Positions 9,488-19,074 of a DNA stretch of 64,000 bases are shown here, in pieces. The first letter of the stretch is position 1. The number at the start of each line of letters is the position of its first letter. Source of the DNA: an uncultured Prevotellaceae bacterium (GTDB taxonomy: Bacteria > Bacteroidota > Bacteroidia > Bacteroidales > Bacteroidaceae); contig CACZGH010000011.1 of the NCBI GenBank assembly GCA_902780635.1, forward strand, positions 62,001 to 126,000, given 5' to 3'. The position numbers and the translations under genes were made by a program. The notes under the pieces were generated by a model. It was not told the origin of the DNA, did no database searches, and saw only the letters and a program-made list of their open reading frames with translations.

Positions 9488-11074
9488 ATGAGACGTACAA
9501 TAATATTTTCTCTGTTCGCTATCATGCTGTCAGCTCCTACGCTGACGGCATGCAGCGACGACGATTTCAAAGGTGACCCTTCGAAGGACTGGGCAGGCAC
9601 CACTACCTTTTTCAATTCCACTGACGAAAACGGATTCTCCATCTATTACAACCCTGCCATCGGACGTTGTGGCGACCCTATGCCTTTCTACGACCAGAAA
9701 GCAGGCGAGTTTAAGGTGCTTTACCTGCATGAGTACGACAACAACGCTACCTACAACTATCATCCCATCTGGGGTGTGTCGACCAAGGACGGTGCCACGT
9801 ATGAGTCATTAGGTGAAGTGCTGCCCACCGGCACCTCAACATTGGAGCAGGATGCTGCCCTCGGCACTGGCTGCGCCATCTACAATGAGAAAGACGGGCT
9901 CTACTACATCTATTACACAGGGCATAACCCCAACTGCAAGAACGTGGAGGCCGTGATGCGCGCCACATCGCCCGACTTCAAGACATGGACCAAAGACCCT
10001 GTATGGGTGCTGAAAGGCAACGACTATGGCTACTCCCCTGTTGACTTTCGCGACCCTCAGATTTTTGTCGCCGAGGATGGTCTGTATCATATGGTCATCT
10101 CCAGCAACCTGAAGTTTGCTGAGTTTACTTCAAGCGACCTGAAGAACTGGAACCACGTTGGACAGTTCCCCATGATCTGGGACCGTATGCTCGAATGTCC
10201 TGATATCTTCAAGATGGGCAACTACTGGTATCTGGTGTATAGCGAGGGCTATCGCGCCAGCTGGAGCCGCAAGGTGAAATACATGATGGCTACCACCTAC
10301 GAAGGTCTGAAGGCTTGCTTCAATGACCCCGGAGCCAACTGGCCGAAAGATGGTCATGAGGGTGTGCTGGACAGCCGTGCTTTCTATGCAGGCAAGACAG
10401 CTTCCAACGGTACCGACCGCTACATCTGGGGATGGTGCCCTTATCGCACTGGATCAACCATTCACGAGAAGAACATCAATGTGGGTGCCGGCGGAGAGCC
10501 CAACTGGTCTGGCGCTTTGGTATGCCACAAAATCATCCAGCACAGCGACGGCACTCTGACACTTGGCAAAGTGCCCGCCATGGCTGCCAAGTATGACAAG
10601 GCACAGAATGTGAACGTGGTAGACTCCAAGGGCTATGCCAACGGAACACTGTCTGGCGACGGTGCTTACGTGCTCTACAGCCGCTTAGGCACATGTAATC
10701 ACATCTCTTTTGACGTGAAAACTTCCAATAACTGGGACAAGTTTGGTATCTCGTTGGTGCGTGGCACCGACTCTGAGAAATACTACACCATGGTGGTGAA
10801 TCCTGAGTGGGAAGATGGCCGCAAAGTGAACTTCGAGCAGGAAGGTCCTCAAGGCAAGGGTTTCATCGAAGGCATCGATGGTTATGTCTTCAACCGTCCG
10901 GCAGACAATGTGTACCACATCGACATCTACACAGACAACTCGGTGATGGTGATGTATATCAACGACGTTTGCGCCTACACCAACCGCATTTATGGCATAC
11001 AGAAAAACTGTTGGAGCATCAACAACTATGGCGGCAACATCACAGTTTCTGATGTCCAGGTCAGCCAGAAATAA
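9488..11074 (+). CDS. GH32-family fructan hydrolase lipoprotein (levanase/inulinase type)
   Basis: 528 residues with a lipoprotein signal (TLTAC, Cys22). The five-bladed propeller carries the three GH32 acids: Asp63 in CGDPMPFYD (nucleophile position), Asp189 in FRDPQIF (the RDP motif) and Glu236 in LECPDIF (acid/base, the EC motif). A C-terminal beta-sandwich covers about 350-528. The nucleophile motif differs from the usual NDPNG, so the substrate could be an unusual fructan or branch. As a probable surface lipoprotein it would cut fructan before SusCD uptake. It ends the operon just before a strong terminator. Confidence 0.85.
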   Translation: MRRTIIFSLFAIMLSAPTLTACSDDDFKGDPSKDWAGTTTFFNSTDENGFSIYYNPAIGRCGDPMPFYDQKAGEFKVLYLHEYDNNATYNYHPIWGVSTKDGATYESLGEVLPTGTSTLEQDAALGTGCAIYNEKDGLYYIYYTGHNPNCKNVEAVMRATSPDFKTWTKDPVWVLKGNDYGYSPVDFRDPQIFVAEDGLYHMVISSNLKFAEFTSSDLKNWNHVGQFPMIWDRMLECPDIFKMGNYWYLVYSEGYRASWSRKVKYMMATTYEGLKACFNDPGANWPKDGHEGVLDSRAFYAGKTASNGTDRYIWGWCPYRTGSTIHEKNINVGAGGEPNWSGALVCHKIIQHSDGTLTLGKVPAMAAKYDKAQNVNVVDSKGYANGTLSGDGAYVLYSRLGTCNHISFDVKTSNNWDKFGISLVRGTDSEKYYTMVVNPEWEDGRKVNFEQEGPQGKGFIEGIDGYVFNRPADNVYHIDIYTDNSVMVMYINDVCAYTNRIYGIQKNCWSINNYGGNITVSDVQVSQK

Positions 11075-11112
11075 ACTTTTCTGCACACTATAAAAAGAAA
11101 AAAGATCAACAA

Positions 11113-11176
11113 CAGCTACGGGCTTGGGGAGTCAGAGAGGCGTCTCTTTATCTCCACAAACCCGTAGCTTTTTTAT
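11113..11176 (+). terminator. Rho-independent terminator after the GH32 gene
   Basis: AGCTACGGG (11114-11122) pairs with CCCGTAGCT (11161-11169), which is followed by TTTTTTAT. The loop holds a smaller AGAGA/TCTCT hairpin. It separates the + strand fructan operon from the - strand dockerin gene. Confidence 0.8.
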
Positions 11177-11205
11177 ACACCGAACAGAAAGATTTTTTCA
11201 ACTTG

Positions 11206-11571
11206 TCAATTTATTTTTGGTGCCAATACTGGTAGATAAGGATTGGCGTCATCGTCATCATCGACAGGTGGTGTGCCGTCATCCTCTTCCTGTGTTTTTC
11301 CAAGGATCTTATCCACGATAAGCAGCACATCGGTGATGTCTATGAGATGGTCATTGTTCATGTCAGCGGCTTCTGTGTCAAATGTCTCTGTCGGCTTGCC
11401 TAAAATATAATCAACCGCCAATAGCACATCAGTGATGTCAACTGTCCCATTTGTATTTACATCACCAGATGACAAGGTGCTGTTTGAACGTCTACTCACA
11501 TACTCCTGAGCATAAGCATTTTGCACAGAGAGGATGATGAAGATGATATATAAAAATCTACGTGTGAACAT
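11206..11571 (-). CDS. Small secreted protein made of two dockerin type I-like repeats
   Basis: 121 residues from ATG 11571. A longer frame reaches 11688, but the promoter at 11645-11675 lies inside that extension, so 11571 is chosen. It has a signal peptide (FTRRFLYIIFIILS...NAYAQ) and then two EF-hand-like repeats, GDVNTNGTVDITDVLLAVD and DMNNDHLIDITDVLLIVD, each followed by an ILGK helix end, as in type I dockerins. The tail is acidic (DDDDD). In clostridia dockerins tether enzymes to cohesins; here no enzyme is attached and no cohesin is visible. A very similar gene is at 28818-29156. Confidence 0.8.
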   Translation of the reverse strand: MFTRRFLYIIFIILSVQNAYAQEYVSRRSNSTLSSGDVNTNGTVDITDVLLAVDYILGKPTETFDTEAADMNNDHLIDITDVLLIVDKILGKTQEEDDGTPPVDDDDDANPYLPVLAPKIN

Positions 11572-11644
11572 ATAGCATAACAATCTATGTATACTTTTGA
11601 TGTGAACATACTGCTTTTTGATAAGCATTGATGTCAACTTGCCA

Positions 11645-11675
11645 CAAAGATAATTGTTTTTTAATAATAGTGCAA
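11645..11675 (-). promoter_or_regulatory. Promoter for the dockerin-like gene
   Basis: On the - strand, TTG (complement of CAA 11673-11675), 20 bases, then TATCTTTG (complement of CAAAGATA 11645-11652). This fits the Bacteroidales -33/-7 pattern and places transcription start near 11638, about 67 bases before the start codon. Confidence 0.75.
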
Positions 11676-11709
11676 GAATTGACACCAATAATTAAAAAAA
11701 GGTACCATC

Positions 11710-11741
11710 AAAAAGGGCCCGCCAGACTGTCTGACGGGCCC
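11710..11741 (-). terminator. Terminator of the xylan operon
   Basis: GGGCCCG-CAGAC arms on both sides of a tight loop (11715-11741, with one C/A position that becomes a G-U pair in the - strand RNA), followed on the - strand by five T (11710-11714). It lies just after the GH43 stop codon. Confidence 0.85.
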
Positions 11742-11749
11742 CAAGTCTT

Positions 11750-12748
11750 TTATTCACTCACCATCGTCTTGATATGGCCATCTTCGTCCATCTCCAAGGG
11801 GATGACCTTCAAGCTGCGGAGCCATGTCGTGTCATTGGAGGGCACGCAGTCGTGGTGGAAGAGATACCATTGGCCTTTATACTCCACGATACTGTGATGG
11901 GTGGTCCAGCCGACCACAGGCTCCAAGATGACACCTTGATAGGTGAAAGGACCGTAGGGGTTGTCGCCCACAGCATAGCACAGATAGTGCGTGTCGCCGG
12001 TGCTATAGGAGAAATAATACTTGCCATCCTTCTTGTGCATCCATGAAGCTTCGAAGAAGCGGTGGGGATCACTGGCTTTCAGTGGTTTGCCGTCCTCACC
12101 CAAAATCACCACTGGGCGTGGAGCTTCAGCAAACTGAAGCACATCGTCGGTCATGCGGGCCACACGTGAAGGCAGTGGGTCTTCGTCGCCTTCTGGCAGA
12201 AGGTTGGGGTTGAATTTGGCTTCCTCGCCGACAGAGGCTGCCGGTTTGAGTTTGTTGTCGCGATACCACTGCAACTGGCCACCCCAGATGCCGCCAAAGT
12301 AGACATAGATCTGACCATCATCGTCTTTGAACACACATGGGTCGATACTGTAACTGCCGATGATGGGAGCCGCCTGTGGCACAAACGGGCCCTCAGGACG
12401 GTCGGCTACAGCTACACCGAGATGGAACACACCTGTGTAGTCCTTGGCCGAGAAGATAAGATAATATTTGCCGTCTTTCTCCACCACGTCATTATCCCAC
12501 ATCTGTTTCTCTGCCCAAGGCACTTGGTCGACATCGAGTATCACGCCGTGGTCGGTCACCTCGCCGTTCATCACGTCGTCCATGGAGAGCACATGATAGT
12601 CGCGCATCTGAAAATGACCACCGTCATCGTCGAAACACTCACCGCTGTCCCAGTCATGAGACGGATAGACGTAAAGACGTCCGTTGAATACATTGGCTGA
12701 AGGGTCAGCCATATAGTCTTTAGGGAATAAATACCTTGATTTTGCCAT
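11750..12748 (-). CDS. GH43 family beta-xylosidase/arabinofuranosidase, cytoplasmic
   Basis: 332 residues with no signal peptide. The GH43 catalytic trio is visible: Asp15 (MADPSANV, base), Asp136 (YSIDPCVF, pKa modulator) and Glu233 (RFFEASW, acid). Length and motifs fit the single-domain GH43 proteins of Bacteroidetes xylan operons. It would cleave xylo-oligosaccharides or arabinose side groups after import by the symporter two genes upstream. The gap to the GH10 gene is 14 bases, so it is the last gene of the operon. Xylosidase versus arabinofuranosidase cannot be settled from sequence alone. Confidence 0.9.
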   Translation of the reverse strand: MAKSRYLFPKDYMADPSANVFNGRLYVYPSHDWDSGECFDDDGGHFQMRDYHVLSMDDVMNGEVTDHGVILDVDQVPWAEKQMWDNDVVEKDGKYYLIFSAKDYTGVFHLGVAVADRPEGPFVPQAAPIIGSYSIDPCVFKDDDGQIYVYFGGIWGGQLQWYRDNKLKPAASVGEEAKFNPNLLPEGDEDPLPSRVARMTDDVLQFAEAPRPVVILGEDGKPLKASDPHRFFEASWMHKKDGKYYFSYSTGDTHYLCYAVGDNPYGPFTYQGVILEPVVGWTTHHSIVEYKGQWYLFHHDCVPSNDTTWLRSLKVIPLEMDEDGHIKTMVSE

Positions 12749-12762
12749 GGTTAGTTGTTTTT

Positions 12763-13866
12763 TTATTGATAGAGATGAATGATTTCATTTACTACGGGCT
12801 TCGCCTGATACTGACGGTCGAAGAGCAGCGGATAGTTGGTGCGTCCCTTGATAGGCCAACCATTGAGCCAGGAATTGTCATCGCAGACTCCCCATAAAGT
12901 GATGCGGCCAATCTGCGAACGGTGCTTATAATAAATCTTGAACAGATCCATCCATCGCTTGTCGAGTTCCTTCTGCTTGTCCTTAGGCAGTCCGTTAACG
13001 TATGGATTGTACTTCTGCTGCAGTTCGTAGTTCTGAGCGATGTCGGCACCGCCGAAGCCTTCTGGATTGGGCAACACATTGATGTCGAGTTCTGTGATCA
13101 GGACTTTTACGCCACAAGCAGCGAAAGCATCGATACTTTTCTCATACTCCTCAAGGTTGGGATAGTCGAGACCATTATGACTCTGCATGCCCACACCATC
13201 GATGCGCAGACCCTTGGCTTTCAGGTTTTTAACCAGCTGGCATACGGCTTCGCGCTTCTTGGCACCAGCCATCGAATAGTCGTTGTAGTAGAGCTCGGCA
13301 TCGGGGTCTGCCTCATGAGCGGCACGGAACGCTATCTCGATGAACTCCTCACCTAATAAATTATAATACTTCGACTTACGGAACGAGCCGTCGTCCTCTA
13401 TCGCCTCGTTGACGACATCCCAGCCAAAGACCTGGCCCTTGAAATGGCCAACAACGGTCTTAATATGCTTGATGAGCCGCTCTTTCAGCACTTCCTTTGA
13501 GACAGGGCTGGCAGCATAGCCGTTGGTAAACCACCAGTCGGGTGCCTGCGAGTGCCACACCAGACAGTGCCCATTTACCTTTAGACCCAGTTGTTGTGCA
13601 TAGTTGACGAACTTGTCGGCCACGCGGAAGTCGAAGATGCCTTCTGCGGGTGCCAGCACTTCTGGTTTCATGCAATTTTCAGCAACCACACAGTTGAAAT
13701 GCTTACGGAGTACGGCATCAGCCGCTGGCACCTGCCCGTCGCTTTGCCACTGGTTAATAGCGGCGCCGATGAGGCAATATTTGCCTATGGCGTCTTTCAG
13801 TCCTTGCGCTTCAGCGGGAATGACTGAAATCAATAACGAAATCGCTATGAAAATTATTCTTTTCAT
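12763..13866 (-). CDS. GH10 endo-1,4-beta-xylanase
   Basis: 367 residues with a signal peptide (about 1-21, ending AEAQ). It is a single GH10 TIM barrel: VNGHCLVWHSQAPDWW near residues 98-112, acid/base Glu154 in WDVVNEA, and nucleophile Glu259 in LITELDI. There is no carbohydrate-binding module. It cuts the xylan backbone, probably in the periplasm or at the surface. Only 2 bases separate it from the upstream symporter gene. Prevotella species are known to pair a GH10, a GH43 and a cation-coupled symporter in one xylan operon. Confidence 0.95.
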   Translation of the reverse strand: MKRIIFIAISLLISVIPAEAQGLKDAIGKYCLIGAAINQWQSDGQVPAADAVLRKHFNCVVAENCMKPEVLAPAEGIFDFRVADKFVNYAQQLGLKVNGHCLVWHSQAPDWWFTNGYAASPVSKEVLKERLIKHIKTVVGHFKGQVFGWDVVNEAIEDDGSFRKSKYYNLLGEEFIEIAFRAAHEADPDAELYYNDYSMAGAKKREAVCQLVKNLKAKGLRIDGVGMQSHNGLDYPNLEEYEKSIDAFAACGVKVLITELDINVLPNPEGFGGADIAQNYELQQKYNPYVNGLPKDKQKELDKRWMDLFKIYYKHRSQIGRITLWGVCDDNSWLNGWPIKGRTNYPLLFDRQYQAKPVVNEIIHLYQ

Positions 13867-13868
13867 GA

Positions 13869-15281
13869 TTATGCTTGATGTTCTTCGGCTGCACGATCCT
13901 CAATAGCTTTATTGATTTCGTCGATGCGCTCGTCGGAAAGTTCATATTTGGAGATAATCCACATAGCCAACATGAGCAGGATAGCAGGGATGACACAGAC
14001 GAGCCAGAGGATACCCTCCTCAGCAAATGGGGTCTGGTCGATTACTTCGCTGTTGTAGCCTACGAAAGCCAGCACTGCAGGGCCTACGATACTTCCGAAA
14101 GTCATACCAGCCTTAAAGAAGAGTCCTGTCAGGGCATTGACGATACCCGAGATACGACGGCCTGTGGTATACTCACCATAAGAAATTACCTCAGGGACTA
14201 ACGCCCACATATAACCAGTAGCCACAATCACACCTGTACTCTTGATAAATTGTGCCACATAGATCATCGTCATATTCACATGCTCCATCTTAGAAATCAA
14301 ATAGAGCATAGCCATACCAATGATGGCGGCTCCGAGGAATAGGTAGAACATGTTTTTCTTGCCCACCATTCGCTTGAACCATGGGACAAGGGGCATGAAA
14401 ATGAAGGCGGGAATGGAACCGAGTGCCATGAAGATGGACAATTCCTGAGCGGAGCCATGCAGATTGCTGTTGACAAAATAGGCACCAGCAGCATTGCCGA
14501 CAGACATCATGGCGAAAGCAGTGATAAAGAAGAAGGCAATGACACGCAGCGGACGGTTGCGCATGAACTCCATCCAGAGGTCGCTCACCTTCACGTTTTC
14601 CGTGGTTTTAGCATCCATCACAACACGCTCTTTGCACTGACTGAAGCAGAACACCAGCAGGCAGAAACCGATGATGGCATAGATGGTCATGGTTGTAAAC
14701 CATGCGGAAGGATCTTTTGGAAGACTGTCTGATGGTGCTCCAGCTATCAAGGCGATGAACAATGGAAGACCGGAGTTGACAGCCAAACCGCCCAGATTGG
14801 CCATGAACATACGTACCGACGTCAGGATGGTGATCTCATTGGTGTCACGCGTCAAGGAAGAGTTCAATGCTCCGTAGGGCACGTTAATAAACGTGTAGAG
14901 CAGTTGCATGGAAATATAGGTGACGTAGGCGTAAATCAGCGACGGTGCAAAGCCGTTGTAGAAGCACAAGATGGCGAATCCAGAGAGTGGTATGCCCACA
15001 TAAAGGAGATATGAGCGATATTTTCCGTAGCGTGGATTGCTCTTGTCAATCAATGCGCCCACGATGGGGTCCCAAATGACATTGGCCACGTTTCCCACGA
15101 GGAACATGACAGCCACGGCCGATGGAGTAAGTCCGTAGATGTCGGTATAAAAGAACAACAGGTAAGTGCATATTACCTGGAAAATCAAGTTCTGCGCCAA
15201 GTCTCCAGAGCCGAAACCTATGCGCTGCAACCAATTGAGTTTGTAGAAGCCCTTGGCTTCTTGTGTTGTGAAATTTGCCAT
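13869..15281 (-). CDS. GPH-family (MFS) sugar:cation symporter, probably for xylosides
   Basis: 470 residues with about 12 hydrophobic helices. The family motif DPIVGALIDKSNPRYGKYRSYLL lies at about residues 71-93 (split here: DPIVGALIDKSNPRYG, then KYRSYLL). GPH transporters include XynP/XylP and MelB and move glycosides with Na+ or H+. Sitting between the SGNH esterase and the GH10 xylanase (5 and 2 base gaps), it is best read as the inner-membrane importer of xylo-oligosaccharides. Substrate is inferred from context. Confidence 0.9.
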   Translation of the reverse strand: MANFTTQEAKGFYKLNWLQRIGFGSGDLAQNLIFQVICTYLLFFYTDIYGLTPSAVAVMFLVGNVANVIWDPIVGALIDKSNPRYGKYRSYLLYVGIPLSGFAILCFYNGFAPSLIYAYVTYISMQLLYTFINVPYGALNSSLTRDTNEITILTSVRMFMANLGGLAVNSGLPLFIALIAGAPSDSLPKDPSAWFTTMTIYAIIGFCLLVFCFSQCKERVVMDAKTTENVKVSDLWMEFMRNRPLRVIAFFFITAFAMMSVGNAAGAYFVNSNLHGSAQELSIFMALGSIPAFIFMPLVPWFKRMVGKKNMFYLFLGAAIIGMAMLYLISKMEHVNMTMIYVAQFIKSTGVIVATGYMWALVPEVISYGEYTTGRRISGIVNALTGLFFKAGMTFGSIVGPAVLAFVGYNSEVIDQTPFAEEGILWLVCVIPAILLMLAMWIISKYELSDERIDEINKAIEDRAAEEHQA

Positions 15282-15286
15282 ATTGT

Positions 15287-16477
15287 TTATTTGTTGATTT
15301 TCGATATGATTTCTGCGGCATACTCACCCATGGCGCGGTAGCCGGCAGGGTTGAGGTGTAGCCAGTCGTCTGAATACTTTTGCTGGAGGCGCTCAGGGTC
15401 GGCAGGGTCGCGCGACAACTGGTCGAAGTCGATCACAGCGTCAAACACGTCGGCCTTCCTGATCCAGTCGTTCACCACCTGACGGGCTGTCTCATGGAAA
15501 GGGTTATACCATCCATTGCCTTTGAAGGGAGTGATGGTGGCGCCTACCACATAGCGGATACCTGCCTCACGGGCTTTGGTGGCCAACGTCTTGTAGGCTT
15601 CGGTAAGTTGGCGCACGGTCTGCTCAGCATGTCTTGACGTGCCGATGTCGTTGGTGCCTTGGAAGATAATCAGTGTCTCCACACCGCTTTGACCTAAAAT
15701 GTCGCGGTCGAAGCGCACCAAAGCGGGTTGTGAGAGGCCACCCGCTACCACACAGTTGCCGCCGATGCCAAGATTGAGCACACCATACTGACGCTCACTC
15801 AATGCTTCGGCCATGATGTCGGGCCAGCGGTTCTGAAGATTGGTCGTAGTGCCACGGCCATCAGTAATGCTGTTGCCCAGTACGGCTATCGCTTTCCTAC
15901 CCTCTGAAGGCACATCAATCTTGGTGATGTTATACCAGTGATCCAGATTCTCGTAGGTTTGGAATGCTTTCTGGGGTTTGGCCTCTCCTTTGCAAATAAA
16001 GGAGGTGGTGCGGCTGCCACGGTGTGAAGTGGCGTTGACAGGCACTTGAGCACCATAGCACACAGTGATCGACAGTCTTTGCAAGGGGCGGAGATTGTAT
16101 TTCATCACATCGCTCCACACTGTCTTGCCCGGTTCGATAGTGACCTGGCGCTGACCGGCAAATTTAAGATAAGTCACCGTCTTGCGGTCAATGTCGCAGG
16201 AGTCTTTCGCATCAGCGATATAGACGGCCTTAATTTCCACTGGTTCGGCACTGAATTCATTAGACAACTGTAGGCGAAGGCTTTTCGAACCAATGCTCAC
16301 ACGCACCACTTGGCGCACGGAGGTGTTAGATAGACTGGTGGTTTGAGGCATGTCACCCGGACCTGTAAACTCGGCTGCTGTGGCCCAGGTGCCCGTCCAC
16401 TCATTAGCACTCTGTGCCCCCACTCCCATCACAATCAAGGATGAGAGGAATAGAAAGAAGAAACGATAGAATCTCAT
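15287..16477 (-). CDS. Secreted SGNH/GDSL hydrolase, possible acetylxylan esterase
   Basis: 396 residues from ATG 16477; the longer frame to 16528 runs through the promoter and is rejected. Signal peptide about 1-22 (ending GVGAQ). The N-terminal part (WTGTWATA) is a beta domain typical of GDSL lipase-like proteins with a jelly-roll extension. SGNH blocks follow: GNSITDG (Ser), GIGGNC, GTNDIG and DDWLHLNPAGY (Asp and His). As the first gene of the xylan operon it probably removes acetyl or other ester groups from xylan. Confidence 0.85.
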   Translation of the reverse strand: MRFYRFFFLFLSSLIVMGVGAQSANEWTGTWATAAEFTGPGDMPQTTSLSNTSVRQVVRVSIGSKSLRLQLSNEFSAEPVEIKAVYIADAKDSCDIDRKTVTYLKFAGQRQVTIEPGKTVWSDVMKYNLRPLQRLSITVCYGAQVPVNATSHRGSRTTSFICKGEAKPQKAFQTYENLDHWYNITKIDVPSEGRKAIAVLGNSITDGRGTTTNLQNRWPDIMAEALSERQYGVLNLGIGGNCVVAGGLSQPALVRFDRDILGQSGVETLIIFQGTNDIGTSRHAEQTVRQLTEAYKTLATKAREAGIRYVVGATITPFKGNGWYNPFHETARQVVNDWIRKADVFDAVIDFDQLSRDPADPERLQQKYSDDWLHLNPAGYRAMGEYAAEIISKINK

Positions 16478-16495
16478 ATTTTTCAAAATATACTG

Positions 16496-16525
16496 CAAAA
16501 ATAATAGAATATTTTTACACTGCAA
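16496..16525 (-). promoter_or_regulatory. Promoter of the xylan operon
   Basis: On the - strand, TTG (complement of 16523-16525), 19 bases, then TATTTTTG (complement of CAAAAATA 16496-16503). It predicts a transcript beginning near 16490 and supports the start codon at 16477. Confidence 0.75.
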
Positions 16526-16621
16526 CATATTTTAGTAACCATTATTTTCTATCTTGTTTCATTTTAGGGATTCTATCGATAGGTTTTCGGCTTGGGGGAT
16601 GGATATGGCTTGCAGCATACT

Positions 16622-16656
16622 AAAATGGCGGCCCTAATGATTAGGGTCGCCATTTT
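16622..16656 (-). terminator. Terminator after the DUF3160 gene
   Basis: AAAATGGCG-CCCTAAT pairs with ATTAGGG-CGCCATTTT around a one-base loop, with one G/T position. The A/T ends let it work in both directions. It follows the stop of the DUF3160 gene on the - strand. Confidence 0.8.
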
Positions 16657-16678
16657 CGTTGATGAGTCGTTCTGAATA

Positions 16679-19063
16679 CTAACATCCCGAGCTGTAGAAG
16701 ATGAGTTCGTTGTCTTTCGGCTTCTGCTTCAGTGGCACGATGATTTCTTTCATCCATGAGGGTTTGCCAGTGTCGGGAGCCTGTTTCAGGTTCTGCTGCC
16801 ACTCCTCATCGTTCATCCTTGGGGCATTGACATCCTGCTTGAACTCTCTATAGGAGAACACACCGCCACGCATGAGATAAAGGAGACCATCCACTTCCAC
16901 CACCACGTAAATATGGTTCACCGGACCGACAGCCTCGTAGAGCACTGACGGCTGGGGGTTGTTATCACCGTTGGAAGTCAGCACGTCGGCCACTACGGCA
17001 ATGTGTTTGTCGGTGCCCTGCACGTCGTTCCAGCCCATCAACGTCTGGTCGGGTTCTTTGATCAGTTCTAAGGACAAGTTCTCGTAGGTGGCGCCGATGT
17101 ATCTCAGACGGTTGTACTCTTCTTCAGTAATTTTCTCGCCCGACAGCTCTTTCTTGCTGAGGGTGAGCAGAAACTCTGCCTCCTCACGCAGGGCGGTGTT
17201 CTGGTCGGTGATCTCTTCCGTCGTCAGGTGGAAACGGCTGAGGGTAGACAGTGTGGCGTCGAGCAGAGCCACTGCTTTCTCCCAGAAAGCCACGTTGGGC
17301 TCCACATAACCTTTCACAATGGGTGGTGGCAGACTGCCGTCGCCACATTCGGCCACCATCGGCTGCTTGGCGTAGAGAATGGCATCGTGTTTCAGCTCAG
17401 CCCAGGAGGCCAGTGTGGCGTTGAGGTTTTTCTTGTCCCACTGGCTGGTCTTCATGAAGTAAGGCATGCGGCTGTCTTTGAACAGATTGAGTGAGTTGAG
17501 CGACTGCAACCACCGGTTGGATACACAGGCGTTCCAGTCAATCTCTTTCATCAGCTCTTTCATCTTGGCCAATGTCGGAGTGAAATCCGACCACTGTTTG
17601 CCCTGCTGTAACTCATCCAAAAGAATGCGTTCAGCAGCGCTACTGCCCATTGCGGCCATGACATCGAGACCCATCGACACGTCACGCTGCGTCGGTTTGT
17701 TTTCTGTGTCAACCATCTCTAAAAGCACTTGCCCATCAGGCTGATAGCGTTGTGGCATCAAGTTGACTTTGTTGTGGGAGATACGCTCAAACTTGGGCCG
17801 GATACGGGTCTGGCTCTCTGCTATCTCGTCAATTTTCTTGACAAACAGCTCCAGCGATTTCTTGTTTTTGGCCAAGTCGTCTGCGCTGACACCCTGCTGT
17901 CTCATAATCTCATTCACTTGCAGGATGGTGATGTTGTCAGGAGCGCCCATCAGGAAAGTGATGGGGTCGAACACGTTGTTGTAGTTTTTTTTCAGGTATT
18001 GCTCACCACCTATCGTCTCTGCCATCAGGGCGGCACGGTACATGGCGTCCTCGAAGTCGGTGCCGAAAGGTACGCTCTGCAGCCACATCATGGCACGGAA
18101 GTAGCGGCTGCTCTTCTCACTGCGTGTGTAGTGTCCACGGGGGCGGAACAAGGCATAGGGGAATTTCACCTGCGTGTAGCCTAAATAGGTGGAGTAGGCG
18201 TTTTCGGCTTCGATGCTGTTTCGCAGTTCTTCCTCGGCCATGCTCTTATACTTTTCGGGTACGGCGGCCAGTGATGTGCCGGTGATTAAGGCGTGGCCGA
18301 CGGCGAAAAAGGTCTGGTTCCACTCGGCAGCGTCTTTGATGGCTGCGCTGTTGGAGCTGTATCCGGCCCTCACTTTCATTCTGTCATACATCTGCTGACA
18401 GAAGTCGGTCATCACCACGCTCAGTTTCCCTTCCTCCACTTTACGCATCATCGTGTCGAAGTAGAGATGGAAAAGCTGAAGAAACAGGTCGGTTGTCACA
18501 AAATTGGGAAACATGGTGTAGTCGTTGCGCTCGTAGACCTGAAAGATTTGCTCGTCGTCGTTGTCCACGATGGCAAAACCGTTGCGGCCCAAGGCTGTGC
18601 GCAACTGGGTGGGGAATTCCTCCAATTGATAGGGGTTGATCAGATTATCCATGTTGACCAGTCCCGACGCAGGTTTCAGGTTACCTTTGCGCAGTTCGTC
18701 CTCACGGGCTTTGATTTTGTTGATGAAGGCGGTCTCGGCAGCGGAGTATTTGATGGGAGGCATCTTTGAGTTCTCGTCTTCCCGTTTCCAGCACAGGTCC
18801 TCATACCATGAGGTGGAGTTGAACACGGCACGCAGGTCACTGCTGGTGAAGAGATAGCCCTGGCGTGCGGCGAAAGCGTTGCGAAGCACTCTCAGCTCAC
18901 TAAGCGACAGTTTCGAGATGTCCATCTTGGGGTCGATTTTCTTGTTCAGACTCTCCACATTGATATGCCCGGCACCCGGCAGAATCATGGGCTTCTGGGC
19001 ATCTTGAGCCATGACAGCATACGCTGCCATCGCTACAAACAAAGAAAACACGATTTTTTTCAT
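16679..19063 (-). CDS. Secreted DUF3160 protein with N-terminal YARHG domain
   Basis: 794 residues with a signal peptide (ending AVMAQ). Residues about 50-90 match the YARHG domain (LRNAFAARQGYLF, then W-Y). The rest, about 145-790, is DUF3160, recognised by segments such as FVTTDLFLQLFHLYFDTMMR and YRAALMAETIGGEQYL. Function is unknown; the protein is probably periplasmic or at the surface. The last gene of a three-gene operon (11-base gap to the gene upstream). Confidence 0.8.
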   Translation of the reverse strand: MKKIVFSLFVAMAAYAVMAQDAQKPMILPGAGHINVESLNKKIDPKMDISKLSLSELRVLRNAFAARQGYLFTSSDLRAVFNSTSWYEDLCWKREDENSKMPPIKYSAAETAFINKIKAREDELRKGNLKPASGLVNMDNLINPYQLEEFPTQLRTALGRNGFAIVDNDDEQIFQVYERNDYTMFPNFVTTDLFLQLFHLYFDTMMRKVEEGKLSVVMTDFCQQMYDRMKVRAGYSSNSAAIKDAAEWNQTFFAVGHALITGTSLAAVPEKYKSMAEEELRNSIEAENAYSTYLGYTQVKFPYALFRPRGHYTRSEKSSRYFRAMMWLQSVPFGTDFEDAMYRAALMAETIGGEQYLKKNYNNVFDPITFLMGAPDNITILQVNEIMRQQGVSADDLAKNKKSLELFVKKIDEIAESQTRIRPKFERISHNKVNLMPQRYQPDGQVLLEMVDTENKPTQRDVSMGLDVMAAMGSSAAERILLDELQQGKQWSDFTPTLAKMKELMKEIDWNACVSNRWLQSLNSLNLFKDSRMPYFMKTSQWDKKNLNATLASWAELKHDAILYAKQPMVAECGDGSLPPPIVKGYVEPNVAFWEKAVALLDATLSTLSRFHLTTEEITDQNTALREEAEFLLTLSKKELSGEKITEEEYNRLRYIGATYENLSLELIKEPDQTLMGWNDVQGTDKHIAVVADVLTSNGDNNPQPSVLYEAVGPVNHIYVVVEVDGLLYLMRGGVFSYREFKQDVNAPRMNDEEWQQNLKQAPDTGKPSWMKEIIVPLKQKPKDNELIFYSSGC

Positions 19064-19074
19064 AATGATGATGG

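Noticed and set aside
16529-16678. Small gene between the xylan operon and DUF3160 gene
   Set aside because: The space is filled by the promoter and a terminator hairpin; the 69-residue frame on the + strand overlaps both.
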